Assembly (NCBI RefSeq): GCF_900105985.1
Contig: NZ_FNUB01000005.1
Location: 1,736,001-1,800,000 of the forward strand
Reading direction: 5' to 3'
Source of the DNA: Tenacibaculum sp. MAR_2010_89
Lineage (GTDB): Bacteria; Bacteroidota; Bacteroidia; Flavobacteriales; Flavobacteriaceae
DNA length: 64,000 bases
Shown here: piece after piece, positions 45,701 through 52,247 of the stretch
How the letters are laid out: every line of letters starts with the position of its first letter
How positions within the stretch are numbered: position 1 is the stretch's first letter
Program-made: the position numbers and the translations under genes
The notes under the pieces: model-generated
Databases searched by the model: none
The model's input: only the letters and a program-made list of their open reading frames with translations
What the model was told of the DNA's origin: nothing

Positions 45701-47745
45701 TCACAAAATTTAATTTTGAAAGAAATAAGCTAACAAGTATAGATTTATCAAGTAATATTGCTTTAACAGAAATTGATTGCTCACAGCAGCAAGCATCATT
45801 AACAACTTTAATTTTACCTCAAACAGGAACTTTGACTAAGGTTAATTGTTTTAACAATGATATAACAGCTTTAGATTTATCTGGTAACCCAAATATGATT
45901 GAATTGAAGTGTTCTGTGAATAAAATTGTTACTTTGAACACTACTGGATTAACAAAACTAATAAAGTTAGATGCTCAAATTAATAAAATATCAAGTTTAG
46001 ATTTGACTACGAATACAGCTTTAAAAGAATTGATTAGTGCTGATAATGAGCTTACAGCTATTAATGTTTCTTCTAATATAGCTTTAGAGGTTCTTAATTG
46101 TAGAAAGAATAATATATCAAGTTTAAACTTATCTAATAACACTTCATTAAAAACCGTAAACATTTACCAAACATTAATTAGTAGTTTAGATGTGTCTCAA
46201 AATTCTAACTTAACAGGGGTAGATGCTAGAAATAGTAAGTTAACGAGTTTAAATGTAGCTAATGGTAATAATACACAGTTTATTTATATGACGGTAACTG
46301 GAAATCCAAATTTAAGTTGTATTCAGATAGATTCAGGATTTACGCCAACTTCGGTATGGAATAAAGATGCTACTGCTAGTTATAGTGTTAATTGTACAGC
46401 TAAATATTCACTTACAGTTAATGCAACAAATGGAGCAGTAACAACAAATCCGAATCCAACAAGTGGAACGTATGATGATGGAGCAAGTGTTGTGTTAACT
46501 GCTACGCCAAATGCTGGATATCAATTTGACGGTTGGAGTGGAGATGCAAGTGGAACTACGAATCCAGTAACAGTTGTAATGAATGCTAATAAAACAGTAA
46601 CAGCTACGTTTAGCAAAATCCAACGTATATTAACAATCAATGCTACTAACGGGGCAGTAACAACGAATCCGAATTCAACAAATGGAAAATATGATGATGG
46701 AACAAGTGTTGTGTTAACAGCTACCCCAAATGCAGGATATCAATTTGACGGCTGGAGTGGAGATGCAAGTGGAACTACGAATCCAGTAACAGTTGTAATG
46801 AATGCTAATAAAACAGTAACAGCTACGTTTAGCAAAATCCAACGTATATTAACAATCAATGCTACTAACGGGGTAGTAACAACGAATCCTAATCCAACAA
46901 ATGGAAAATATGATGATGGAACAAGTGTCGTGTTAACTGCTATGCCAAATGCAGGATATCAATTTGATGGTTGGAGTGGAGATGCAAGTGGAACCACGAA
47001 TCCAGTAACAGTTGTAATGAATGCTAATAAAACAGTAACGGCAACGTTTAGTAAAATCCAACGTACGTTAACAATCAATGCATCTAACGGAACAGTAACA
47101 ACGAATCCTAATCCAACAAGTGGAACGTATGATGATGGAACAAGTGTTGTGTTAACTGCTATGCCAAATGCAGGATATCAATTTGATGGTTGGAGTGGAG
47201 ATGCAAGTGGAACTTCGAATCCATTAACAGTTGTAATGAGTGGAGATAAAACGGTAACAGCAATGTTTAGTACAATAATGAGAACATTAACTGTAACTAA
47301 AGCAGGAAATGGAACAGTAACTACAAATCCAAATGTTACAGGTGGATATGTTGATGGAACAAATGTAACATTAACAGCTACTCCTGACTCTGGATGGAAG
47401 TTTGATGGTTGGAGTGGTGATGCAAGTGGAACTACCAACCAAATTACAGTTACTATGAATGCAAATAAATCGATTATAGCAACGTTTAGTCAAGTAACAG
47501 CTGGGATAGAAGATGAGAAAAGATTAAAAGATTTTGCTGTATATCCTAATCCAGTAGAAACAATTTTAAGATTACAATTAAATGAGCAGGTTAAAGAAAT
47601 AACTATATATAGTATTCAGGGACGAGAAGTAAAAACATCAAAAGAAAGAGAAATAAATATCAGTGACTTATCTTCAGGTATTTATTTAATAAAAGTACAA
47701 ACAGACAATGATAAAATAGGAATCAAGAAGTTTGTTAAAAAGTAG
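42775..47745 (+). CDS. Giant T9SS-secreted repeat protein (LamG, beta-helix, InlB-type repeats, LRR)
   Basis: 1656 residues from the ATG at 42775 (MVKKILLICLFVTSVVSAQ, signal peptide). In order: a LamG/concanavalin-like domain at about 25-255 (DTSISFWVKTSEV, DGEWHHIVVSIF, IRIYVDGALD); a fibronectin-like linker to 355; a right-handed beta-helix at 360-765 (VYVNKNATGRNDGSSWVDAF to VDMGAYEFG); two InlB-B-type repeats at 770-917; a leucine-rich region at about 925-1200; five more InlB-B-type repeats of exactly 73 residues at 1211-1576 (core AGYQFDGWSGDASGTTNP); and a T9SS type A sorting domain from 1585 (FAVYPNPVETIL, ending KKFVKK). It is a probable surface adhesin. A TTG at 42736 overlaps the promoter and is not used here. 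A LytTR-type box lies upstream. Confidence 0.9.
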   Translation: MVKKILLICLFVTSVVSAQFPTNNLIVQYGFNNGSVLVDGVNGGALSVSGTTYTEINDRFNVAPTSAVKLSGSSFNTNYSTSNSTIDTSISFWVKTSEVSSDSKIIFEKSSRGNAASSTNMLGYSVRLENGKIRVENGYEFTFYNGLRRLDRHSAISNRIVSDGEWHHIVVSIFNRSDNIGTSKGVDNFIRIYVDGALDTNHKKNKRPNTFLNRQLRVTNGHSQNVRKFQIANLNGGNAPVNYKYANDIDDVLVYGRLLTATEINNIGSYNNFCRSISAEILSASNVTEDTININISGSQAIDVAYHKIADSFSSATIITNKTGSFTLNNTSPSTYKVYVRRNCGASTTSPWSEYKIFKNERVPVYVNKNATGRNDGSSWVDAFVNLNDALTEVYENNEIWVAKGTYLPSTSGRSNSFTISKKGIKIYGSFAGTETEVSQRNINANRTVLSGDLLGNDNSTLEFTNTTRNDNSYHIIKVNNDDVVLDGLTIQGGHANGTASDDQSGGAIFKGHSVINLEIANCIIDNNVSTSAAAAILSRFEESGYLKIRNTIVKNNLSRYGTAIYSYTGNNKIATIKIKNSVFDNNIAKDNGTNKGHAGSAGWFRAYGTGSTMNCDLINNTYVNNVNLGTTSGLNNFNRSAVGMGRTNGVFNGNMANCIFWKNTTTGGVVSKSIAQVHTTLGQNITVKNSIGEDSFSNLPSSRVTNVSNSDPLFTDLANNDVSLTTASPAKDTGDNAVMIGASDVIGNVRIHNGTVDMGAYEFGASTYVSRMLKIKAENGSVTANPVAVDGGYSQGTSVVLTATPDAGYKFDGWASDASGTTNPLTVVMNSDKTITAKFSRIKYTLTVASTNGTVTTNPNPVNGKYNEGQVVALNATPNPGYQFDGWTGDATGIANSVNVTMNSNKIVTAKFSVICIVSIPDVNFKNGLLNHTPKIDINNDGKIQCTEANAFTGTLSIRVKNISDLTGIEEFKNITKFNFERNKLTSIDLSSNIALTEIDCSQQQASLTTLILPQTGTLTKVNCFNNDITALDLSGNPNMIELKCSVNKIVTLNTTGLTKLIKLDAQINKISSLDLTTNTALKELISADNELTAINVSSNIALEVLNCRKNNISSLNLSNNTSLKTVNIYQTLISSLDVSQNSNLTGVDARNSKLTSLNVANGNNTQFIYMTVTGNPNLSCIQIDSGFTPTSVWNKDATASYSVNCTAKYSLTVNATNGAVTTNPNPTSGTYDDGASVVLTATPNAGYQFDGWSGDASGTTNPVTVVMNANKTVTATFSKIQRILTINATNGAVTTNPNSTNGKYDDGTSVVLTATPNAGYQFDGWSGDASGTTNPVTVVMNANKTVTATFSKIQRILTINATNGVVTTNPNPTNGKYDDGTSVVLTAMPNAGYQFDGWSGDASGTTNPVTVVMNANKTVTATFSKIQRTLTINASNGTVTTNPNPTSGTYDDGTSVVLTAMPNAGYQFDGWSGDASGTSNPLTVVMSGDKTVTAMFSTIMRTLTVTKAGNGTVTTNPNVTGGYVDGTNVTLTATPDSGWKFDGWSGDASGTTNQITVTMNANKSIIATFSQVTAGIEDEKRLKDFAVYPNPVETILRLQLNEQVKEITIYSIQGREVKTSKEREINISDLSSGIYLIKVQTDNDKIGIKKFVKK
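46408..47502 (+). repeat. Five tandem 219-bp repeats in the secreted protein gene
   Basis: Units begin at 46408, 46627, 46846, 47065 and 47284, each exactly 219 bases (73 codons). The first four are nearly identical at base level; the fifth is diverged. The high identity suggests recent expansion and possible copy-number variation between strains. Confidence 0.92.
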
Positions 47746-47752
47746 TGTTGTT

Positions 47753-47797
47753 AAAAACTGTATGAGATACATATTGTCTCATGCAGTTTTTGTTTTT
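47753..47797 (+). terminator. Intrinsic terminator of the giant secreted protein gene
   Basis: The stem AAAACTGTATGAGA / TCTCATGCAGTTTT has one wobble pair and a T-rich tail. Confidence 0.9.
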
Positions 47798-47820
47798 AAA
47801 ATTAACTAAAAAATAATCAA

Positions 47821-48138
47821 ATGAAATTAGTATTTATTATTGTATCAACAATTGGAGCTTTATTATTTAACTCACCAAAAGAAAGTAAAACCTTTAAAGA
47901 AGTAAAGACAGAAAAAATAATTGGAAGCAGTTTTTCATTAATAAATGATACTAAAAGTAAAGTGTCAATTTATACAGGAACTGGTTTTGTATCCTTAAAT
48001 AAAGGGTCAAAAACAAGTATTTCATGTAAAGTGGGAAAAGAAGTACGTTGGGCAAAAAGTGGTAGAAAAGGAAAAGTAATTTTTAAAATAGAAAGTAAGC
48101 ATTGTGGCAAGGTTTTAAAATTGTCAAAATTATTATAA
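47821..48138 (+). CDS. Small exported protein of unknown function
   Basis: 105 residues, not recognised. An N-terminal hydrophobic stretch (MKLVFIIVSTIGALLFNS) may be a signal peptide. The remainder is Lys/Ser-rich with two cysteines (SISCKVGKEVRW, SKHCGKVLKL) that could form a disulphide, in a compact beta-type pattern (SKVSIYTGTGFVSLNKG). It lies between two intrinsic terminators downstream of the giant secreted protein, so it must have its own promoter or depend on readthrough. Confidence 0.7.
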   Translation: MKLVFIIVSTIGALLFNSPKESKTFKEVKTEKIIGSSFSLINDTKSKVSIYTGTGFVSLNKGSKTSISCKVGKEVRWAKSGRKGKVIFKIESKHCGKVLKLSKLL

Positions 48139-48163
48139 CGTAAATTTTTTTAAAGAGATTAAT

Positions 48164-48197
48164 AGCCAAAACTAGGATACTAGTTTTGGCTTTTTTT
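48164..48197 (+). terminator. Intrinsic terminator
   Basis: A perfect 12-base stem (AGCCAAAACTAG and complement) with a GATA loop and T-run, 25 bases after the small exported protein gene. Confidence 0.95.
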
Positions 48198-48278
48198 ATT
48201 GGAGGTTATTTTTTGATGTTTCAGGTTTTTTAATTGTTTGCGTGTTCAAATTATTGGTTTATAGGTTTTTGTATGTTT

Positions 48279-48310
48279 TTCATTCGGAAGTAATTTAGTG
48301 TGTTTGGGAA
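48279..48310 (+). promoter_or_regulatory. Candidate LytTR-regulator box D
   Basis: TTCATTCGGAA, a ten-base spacer, then GTGTTTGGGAA; both halves are followed by GTAATTT, period 21. A TTATTTG -7-like element follows (GTTATTTG starting 32 bases after the box, as at box C). It faces the secreted glycine-rich protein gene at 48396. Confidence 0.6.
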
Positions 48311-48395
48311 GTAATTTTCTGCTTTTTTGATATTAGCAAGCGTTATTTGTATAAGAATTAAAGAGGGGTATAAACAGAATTAAATAGAAGTAAAC

Positions 48396-49745
48396 ATGAA
48401 GAGAATTTTATTAATAATAGTAGTGCTTTTTACATTGATAGCTTCTGCACAACAAAACCAGAATGAAATATTAGCAAACTATAATTCTGGAAAATATACA
48501 GTGTATAAAGTTAAAAAAGTTTCTTATGGTAAGTATAAAATGGTAAAAGTTAAGAAGCAATGGCCAATACAATTTTCAAAATCAGGAGATAAAACCAGCA
48601 CAGTTTTAGTAAAAAGAGCAGGTATTTTAGATGAAACTTTTAAACCAGACGTACCAGGTCATCCAGCATATTTTTCTTTTTCAACATATCGTTTAACTTT
48701 TATAGATGGTATAGGGGTTTATTATAGTTGGAATGGAAAAGAGCAAGCAACAACAAAATATGTTTTTACAAAAGGTGGTTTAAATAAAAACTATAAAGAG
48801 CTAAATAAGTTAGTAGAAAATTATTCAAAAGCTGTATTTAAAAATCAAACGAATGCCAGAGCAGAAGTAAAAGAACAAAAATCAGCTATAGCCGAAGCAG
48901 AAAGAAAGAAAAATTCTTTACAAAATAGAGAGGTACGTAAAATAGAAATTGAGTTAGTGAATACTCCTAATAAAGTAGCTCATTTTTCTGAAGCTATAAA
49001 ATATGGTGTTGTTGCAATTCTTAAAGATGGAAGTAAATTATCAACAGAAAATTTAGGAGGTAAAATTCCTTGGAGTGATTTTATTCTTAAAAACAAAGGT
49101 TGTAGTAATACAATTGATGAAGTAAGAATTGATGAAGATGCTAAAACTTTAAAAGAAGATAGAATTACGCTTCAAGCTATTTCAAAATTTCATAAAACAT
49201 TGAAAGCTACTAAGCATATTAACACAACAAACAACTTGTCTATACAGGTAAATCAAACAGGTTTTTGGGGGCATGAAAGACATAAATATGTAACTGTTTT
49301 TCAAGGTCAAAATGGACAACATGCTGGAAGAGGTGATAATTTAACAATTAAAGTTAAAACGGTTTCACACAAACAAACTGGAGTGAAATTAAATAAAATA
49401 GAAATATTCAATACAACTAAAAATAAATTGGTTGTGAGGTATAAGTTAACACCAAACACTAAGCTAATTGTAAATAATAATGGTGGTCAGGGAATGAATG
49501 GGTTTGAAGGAAGAAAAGGCTCTCCAAATGGAGGAAATGGAGGAAATGGTGGAGCAGGAGGTAATATTTTATTAATTAAAGATCCTTCTGTTACCAAATT
49601 AAATATTGTTTTAAATAATGCAGGAGGAGCAGGTGGAAAAGGAGGAGCTCCTAAATATTCATATGCAAGTAGAGGAAGAAATGGAGTAAGAGGAGATAAA
49701 GGAAGAATTAATAAACAAGTAAAAGCAGTTAAATTAAGTTTCTAA
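48396..49745 (+). CDS. Exported protein with glycine-rich C-terminus
   Basis: 449 residues, not recognised. Signal peptide MKRILLIIVVLFTLIASAQ. A basic N-terminal part is followed by a short coiled coil (AEVKEQKSAIAEAERKKNSL near 155-175), a beta-rich middle, and a Gly/Asn-rich stretch from about 365 with collagen-like or PE-PGRS-like spacing (GRKGSPNGGNGGNGGAGGN; GGAGGKGG; GRNGVRGDKGR). It has no T9SS sorting domain, so it is probably periplasmic or outer-membrane associated. It lies after a candidate LytTR box and 23 bases before another exported protein gene, likely co-transcribed. Confidence 0.75.
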   Translation: MKRILLIIVVLFTLIASAQQNQNEILANYNSGKYTVYKVKKVSYGKYKMVKVKKQWPIQFSKSGDKTSTVLVKRAGILDETFKPDVPGHPAYFSFSTYRLTFIDGIGVYYSWNGKEQATTKYVFTKGGLNKNYKELNKLVENYSKAVFKNQTNARAEVKEQKSAIAEAERKKNSLQNREVRKIEIELVNTPNKVAHFSEAIKYGVVAILKDGSKLSTENLGGKIPWSDFILKNKGCSNTIDEVRIDEDAKTLKEDRITLQAISKFHKTLKATKHINTTNNLSIQVNQTGFWGHERHKYVTVFQGQNGQHAGRGDNLTIKVKTVSHKQTGVKLNKIEIFNTTKNKLVVRYKLTPNTKLIVNNNGGQGMNGFEGRKGSPNGGNGGNGGAGGNILLIKDPSVTKLNIVLNNAGGAGGKGGAPKYSYASRGRNGVRGDKGRINKQVKAVKLSF

Positions 49746-49768
49746 ATAAACTATTAAATTCAAGTATA

Positions 49769-50986
49769 ATGAGAAAACAAATATTAGTAACATGTGCGTT
49801 AAGTATAGCAATGCTATTCGGAACAAGTAATGAGTCAAATGCTCAGTTTAAAAGATTATTAAAAAAAGTAACTTCTAAAAAAAGTTCATCTAAAAAATCT
49901 AAATCTGGAGGAGCTTCAGGGGGAACGTTTTCATATTTAAACAATGAAAAAGATGATTTAGGTTTAAGTGGTGAGTATCATGGATTAAAAGATAAAAAAG
50001 CATTTGGCTTTAGATTTGTAAAAGAAAATGAAGGGAAAGTTGTTAATGAATTACATTATTGGGAAAAAAAACAAGAAAAGCCTCAATTAAAAATGAACTT
50101 TAAGGAGAGTTATTACAGAAAAAAACAAGTAAAAATGTTTTTTGTATGGATGTCTTCTTATGCAAAGTCTTATGTTGAGGTTTTTGAAGTGGCACCAGGG
50201 GTTTTAGCACAAACTCAACAAACAAGTAGAAGTATTAATAAATACGAAGAGTCTGTTCCATTAGATTCAAAAAGAACAGTAATTGAGGTAATGGCAAAAA
50301 ATAAAGCTGACTTAGATACTTGGGATATTGAAACAGCACAAGCTAAAGTTGATATGTTAATAAGTAGTTTAAATACTGCTAAAATAGCTAAAACTAAAAA
50401 GAAATTAATGCGTTTTGAAACGTATAAAAATTACCATGGTAAAGTTGCATTTGCTAAGCAAACGCACTATTTAAAAAGTTCAAAAGCTAATCAACCGGTT
50501 GAAAAATCTGCTAATTTTATAACAAAAAGAGAGTTGGGTGAAACAGTAGCTTTTAAGCCTTACTTTGAGCAGCCGTTATCAGTTTCTCATCCAGGAGCGT
50601 GGTTTAATATTACGTATGAGATGGCAGGGCAAAAAACCAGTAGAGAGGCTTTAAGAAAAACGAGTACAAAGTTTTCTAAAAACATTCCTCAATTAACAGA
50701 TTATAAAAATGATTTTTACTTTTTTTATCCTAAAGTAACGATTAATACTTCTAACAATATTGCTGATTATGCTTTTTTAGAGTTATTAAGATTAACGCAA
50801 GATAATTTAACTCAAGGAAAAGTATATGATTTAAAAGTAACTGTATGGGCTTATAAAGATGGTCAAAATATTGATCCTGTAGCTACAGGTACAATTCAAT
50901 TAGAGTATACTAAAAATACTGAAAAACTATTACTAGATCCAGTTAAGGGGTGGATCACAGTTTTAGAGGATTATTTAGATGAATAA
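49769..50986 (+). CDS. Exported protein of unknown function
   Basis: 405 residues, not recognised. Signal peptide with cleavage near SNAQF (about residue 26), then a Lys/Ser-rich linker (KKVTSKKSSSKKSKSGG). The main part is predicted mixed alpha/beta and includes an internal repetitive helix (RTVIEVMAKNKADLDTWDIE). The C-terminal half is a beta-sandwich-like region with VYDLKVTVWAYKDGQNIDPV. There are no catalytic motifs I can name. Its strong intrinsic terminator downstream and short gap to the glycine-rich protein gene suggest a two-gene unit controlled by box D. Confidence 0.75.
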   Translation: MRKQILVTCALSIAMLFGTSNESNAQFKRLLKKVTSKKSSSKKSKSGGASGGTFSYLNNEKDDLGLSGEYHGLKDKKAFGFRFVKENEGKVVNELHYWEKKQEKPQLKMNFKESYYRKKQVKMFFVWMSSYAKSYVEVFEVAPGVLAQTQQTSRSINKYEESVPLDSKRTVIEVMAKNKADLDTWDIETAQAKVDMLISSLNTAKIAKTKKKLMRFETYKNYHGKVAFAKQTHYLKSSKANQPVEKSANFITKRELGETVAFKPYFEQPLSVSHPGAWFNITYEMAGQKTSREALRKTSTKFSKNIPQLTDYKNDFYFFYPKVTINTSNNIADYAFLELLRLTQDNLTQGKVYDLKVTVWAYKDGQNIDPVATGTIQLEYTKNTEKLLLDPVKGWITVLEDYLDE

Positions 50987-51012
50987 ATCCATTTTTTGAT
51001 TATTTAAGTTTG

Positions 51013-51049
51013 AACCGAATAGTGGAAAACACTATTCGGTTTTGTTTTT
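51013..51049 (+). terminator. Intrinsic terminator
   Basis: A perfect 12-base stem (AACCGAATAGTG and complement) with a GAAAA loop and T-rich tail. Confidence 0.95.
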
Positions 51050-51064
51050 AAAATATATAATAGA

Positions 51065-51604
51065 ATGAAGATAATTTTGTTAATAGTATTGTTTTTAATA
51101 AGTGCAAAAATTGTAGGTCAGTCTGAAGTAGTTTCTACCAATTATTCTTTCTTTAAATTAATTATAACAAATAATAAAAAAGAAATTTTATTAGTTAAAT
51201 GGGGAGATTCATGGGAAATACAAGGGAGAAAATATAAAGGCAACTATTCGCTATATAAATTTATTGAGAGAATGGGTGACGGAGTTGGGGCTAAAATTAA
51301 AAAAATTAAACTAAGAGGGTTGTTTACTTTTCATTATAAAGGTCGTGTAAAACCAACATTAATGCATTATTATCAAGCCTCGTACAAATCAGGCGATTTA
51401 AAAATACCTAAGTCGTGTTCTGATATCAGATGGTTTTCATTGGTAGATGCAATGAAGGTTATTGAGTATTCAGATATGAAGGCTATAATGAAACAACTAA
51501 AAGGCAATGATAAAGTATGGGGAGGTGCTTTAGAAATAACTACTAAGAGTGAAAACAATGAAAGAATGTTTAAAAAAATAGATGATTTTTATGAATTAAA
51601 TTAA
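51065..51604 (+). CDS. Exported Nudix-fold-like protein without a Nudix box
   Basis: 179 residues. Signal peptide MKIILLIVLFLISAKIVGQ. The rest has the strand order of a Nudix domain (FFKLIITNNKKEILLVKWGDSWEIQG, later LRGLFTFHY, LMHYYQASYK and SDIRWFSLVDAM), but the catalytic GX5EX7REUXEEXGU segment is absent; the corresponding part reads GNYSLYKFIERMGDGVG. If the fold assignment is right, it is a catalytically inactive, exported relative of Nudix hydrolases. The similarity is weak and seen by eye only. Confidence 0.55.
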   Translation: MKIILLIVLFLISAKIVGQSEVVSTNYSFFKLIITNNKKEILLVKWGDSWEIQGRKYKGNYSLYKFIERMGDGVGAKIKKIKLRGLFTFHYKGRVKPTLMHYYQASYKSGDLKIPKSCSDIRWFSLVDAMKVIEYSDMKAIMKQLKGNDKVWGGALEITTKSENNERMFKKIDDFYELN

Positions 51605-51624
51605 TAGTCTTCTATTTTTAGCAA

Positions 51625-52047
51625 ATGAAAATTTACCAAAGAGAAATTCAATTAAATGAATATAGAAGAGGTTATCATTTAATAACAGATATTTTAGTTA
51701 GAGAAATGCCTGAAATAGGAGATATTATAACCGGACAGTTTCAAGTGTTTCTTAAGCATACTTCTGCTAGCTTAACAATTAATGAAAATGCTGATCCAAC
51801 TGTAAGATTAGATTTTGAAACACATATAAATGAAATGATACCGGAAGGAATGTCTTACTATAAACATAATTATGAAGGTGATGATGATATGCCTGCTCAT
51901 ATTAAAAGTTCAATATTAGGTTGTCAAGTTTTGATTCCTGTAACGAATGGTAAATTGAATATGGGGATTTGGCAAGGTATATATTTAGGAGAACATAGAA
52001 ATTGTGGAGGGAAAAGAAAGCTGGTACTAACTTTGACGGGAGTGTAG
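51625..52047 (+). CDS. YjbQ-family protein (UPF0047)
   Basis: A 140-residue protein of the YjbQ family. Seen: GFHLI-like GYHLITDILVRE, FLKHTSASLTINENADPTVR, and the C-terminal metal-site region WQGIYLGEHRNCGGKRKLVLT. Members have weak thiamine-phosphate synthase activity in some assays, but the physiological role is open. It is cytoplasmic and 20 bases after the exported Nudix-like gene. Confidence 0.93.
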   Translation: MKIYQREIQLNEYRRGYHLITDILVREMPEIGDIITGQFQVFLKHTSASLTINENADPTVRLDFETHINEMIPEGMSYYKHNYEGDDDMPAHIKSSILGCQVLIPVTNGKLNMGIWQGIYLGEHRNCGGKRKLVLTLTGV

Positions 52048-52247
52048 ACTTTAATTATGTTTTATTGAAAAATTTAATGTTTTTTCACTGTTAATTTGTG
52101 GTTTAATTTATTTTGTTGTTAAAAAAATGATTTAAAAGTGTGTTTTTTTGTTAAAAAACGATATTATGTTTATTTTTTTAACATTTTAAAGTTTTGGGAG
52201 ATGGTTTGTTAACTTTACGTAGATATAAATCCCTCAAAACCAAACAA

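Noticed and set aside
47178..47438. Open minus-strand frame across the repeat region
   Set aside because: It is a shadow of the repeated coding sequence and has no independent start context or recognisable product.
46408..47502. Regular tandem repeats that might suggest a CRISPR array or a non-coding satellite
   Set aside because: The 219-base period, the lack of spacers and the in-frame 73-residue protein repeat show that they encode InlB-B-type domains.
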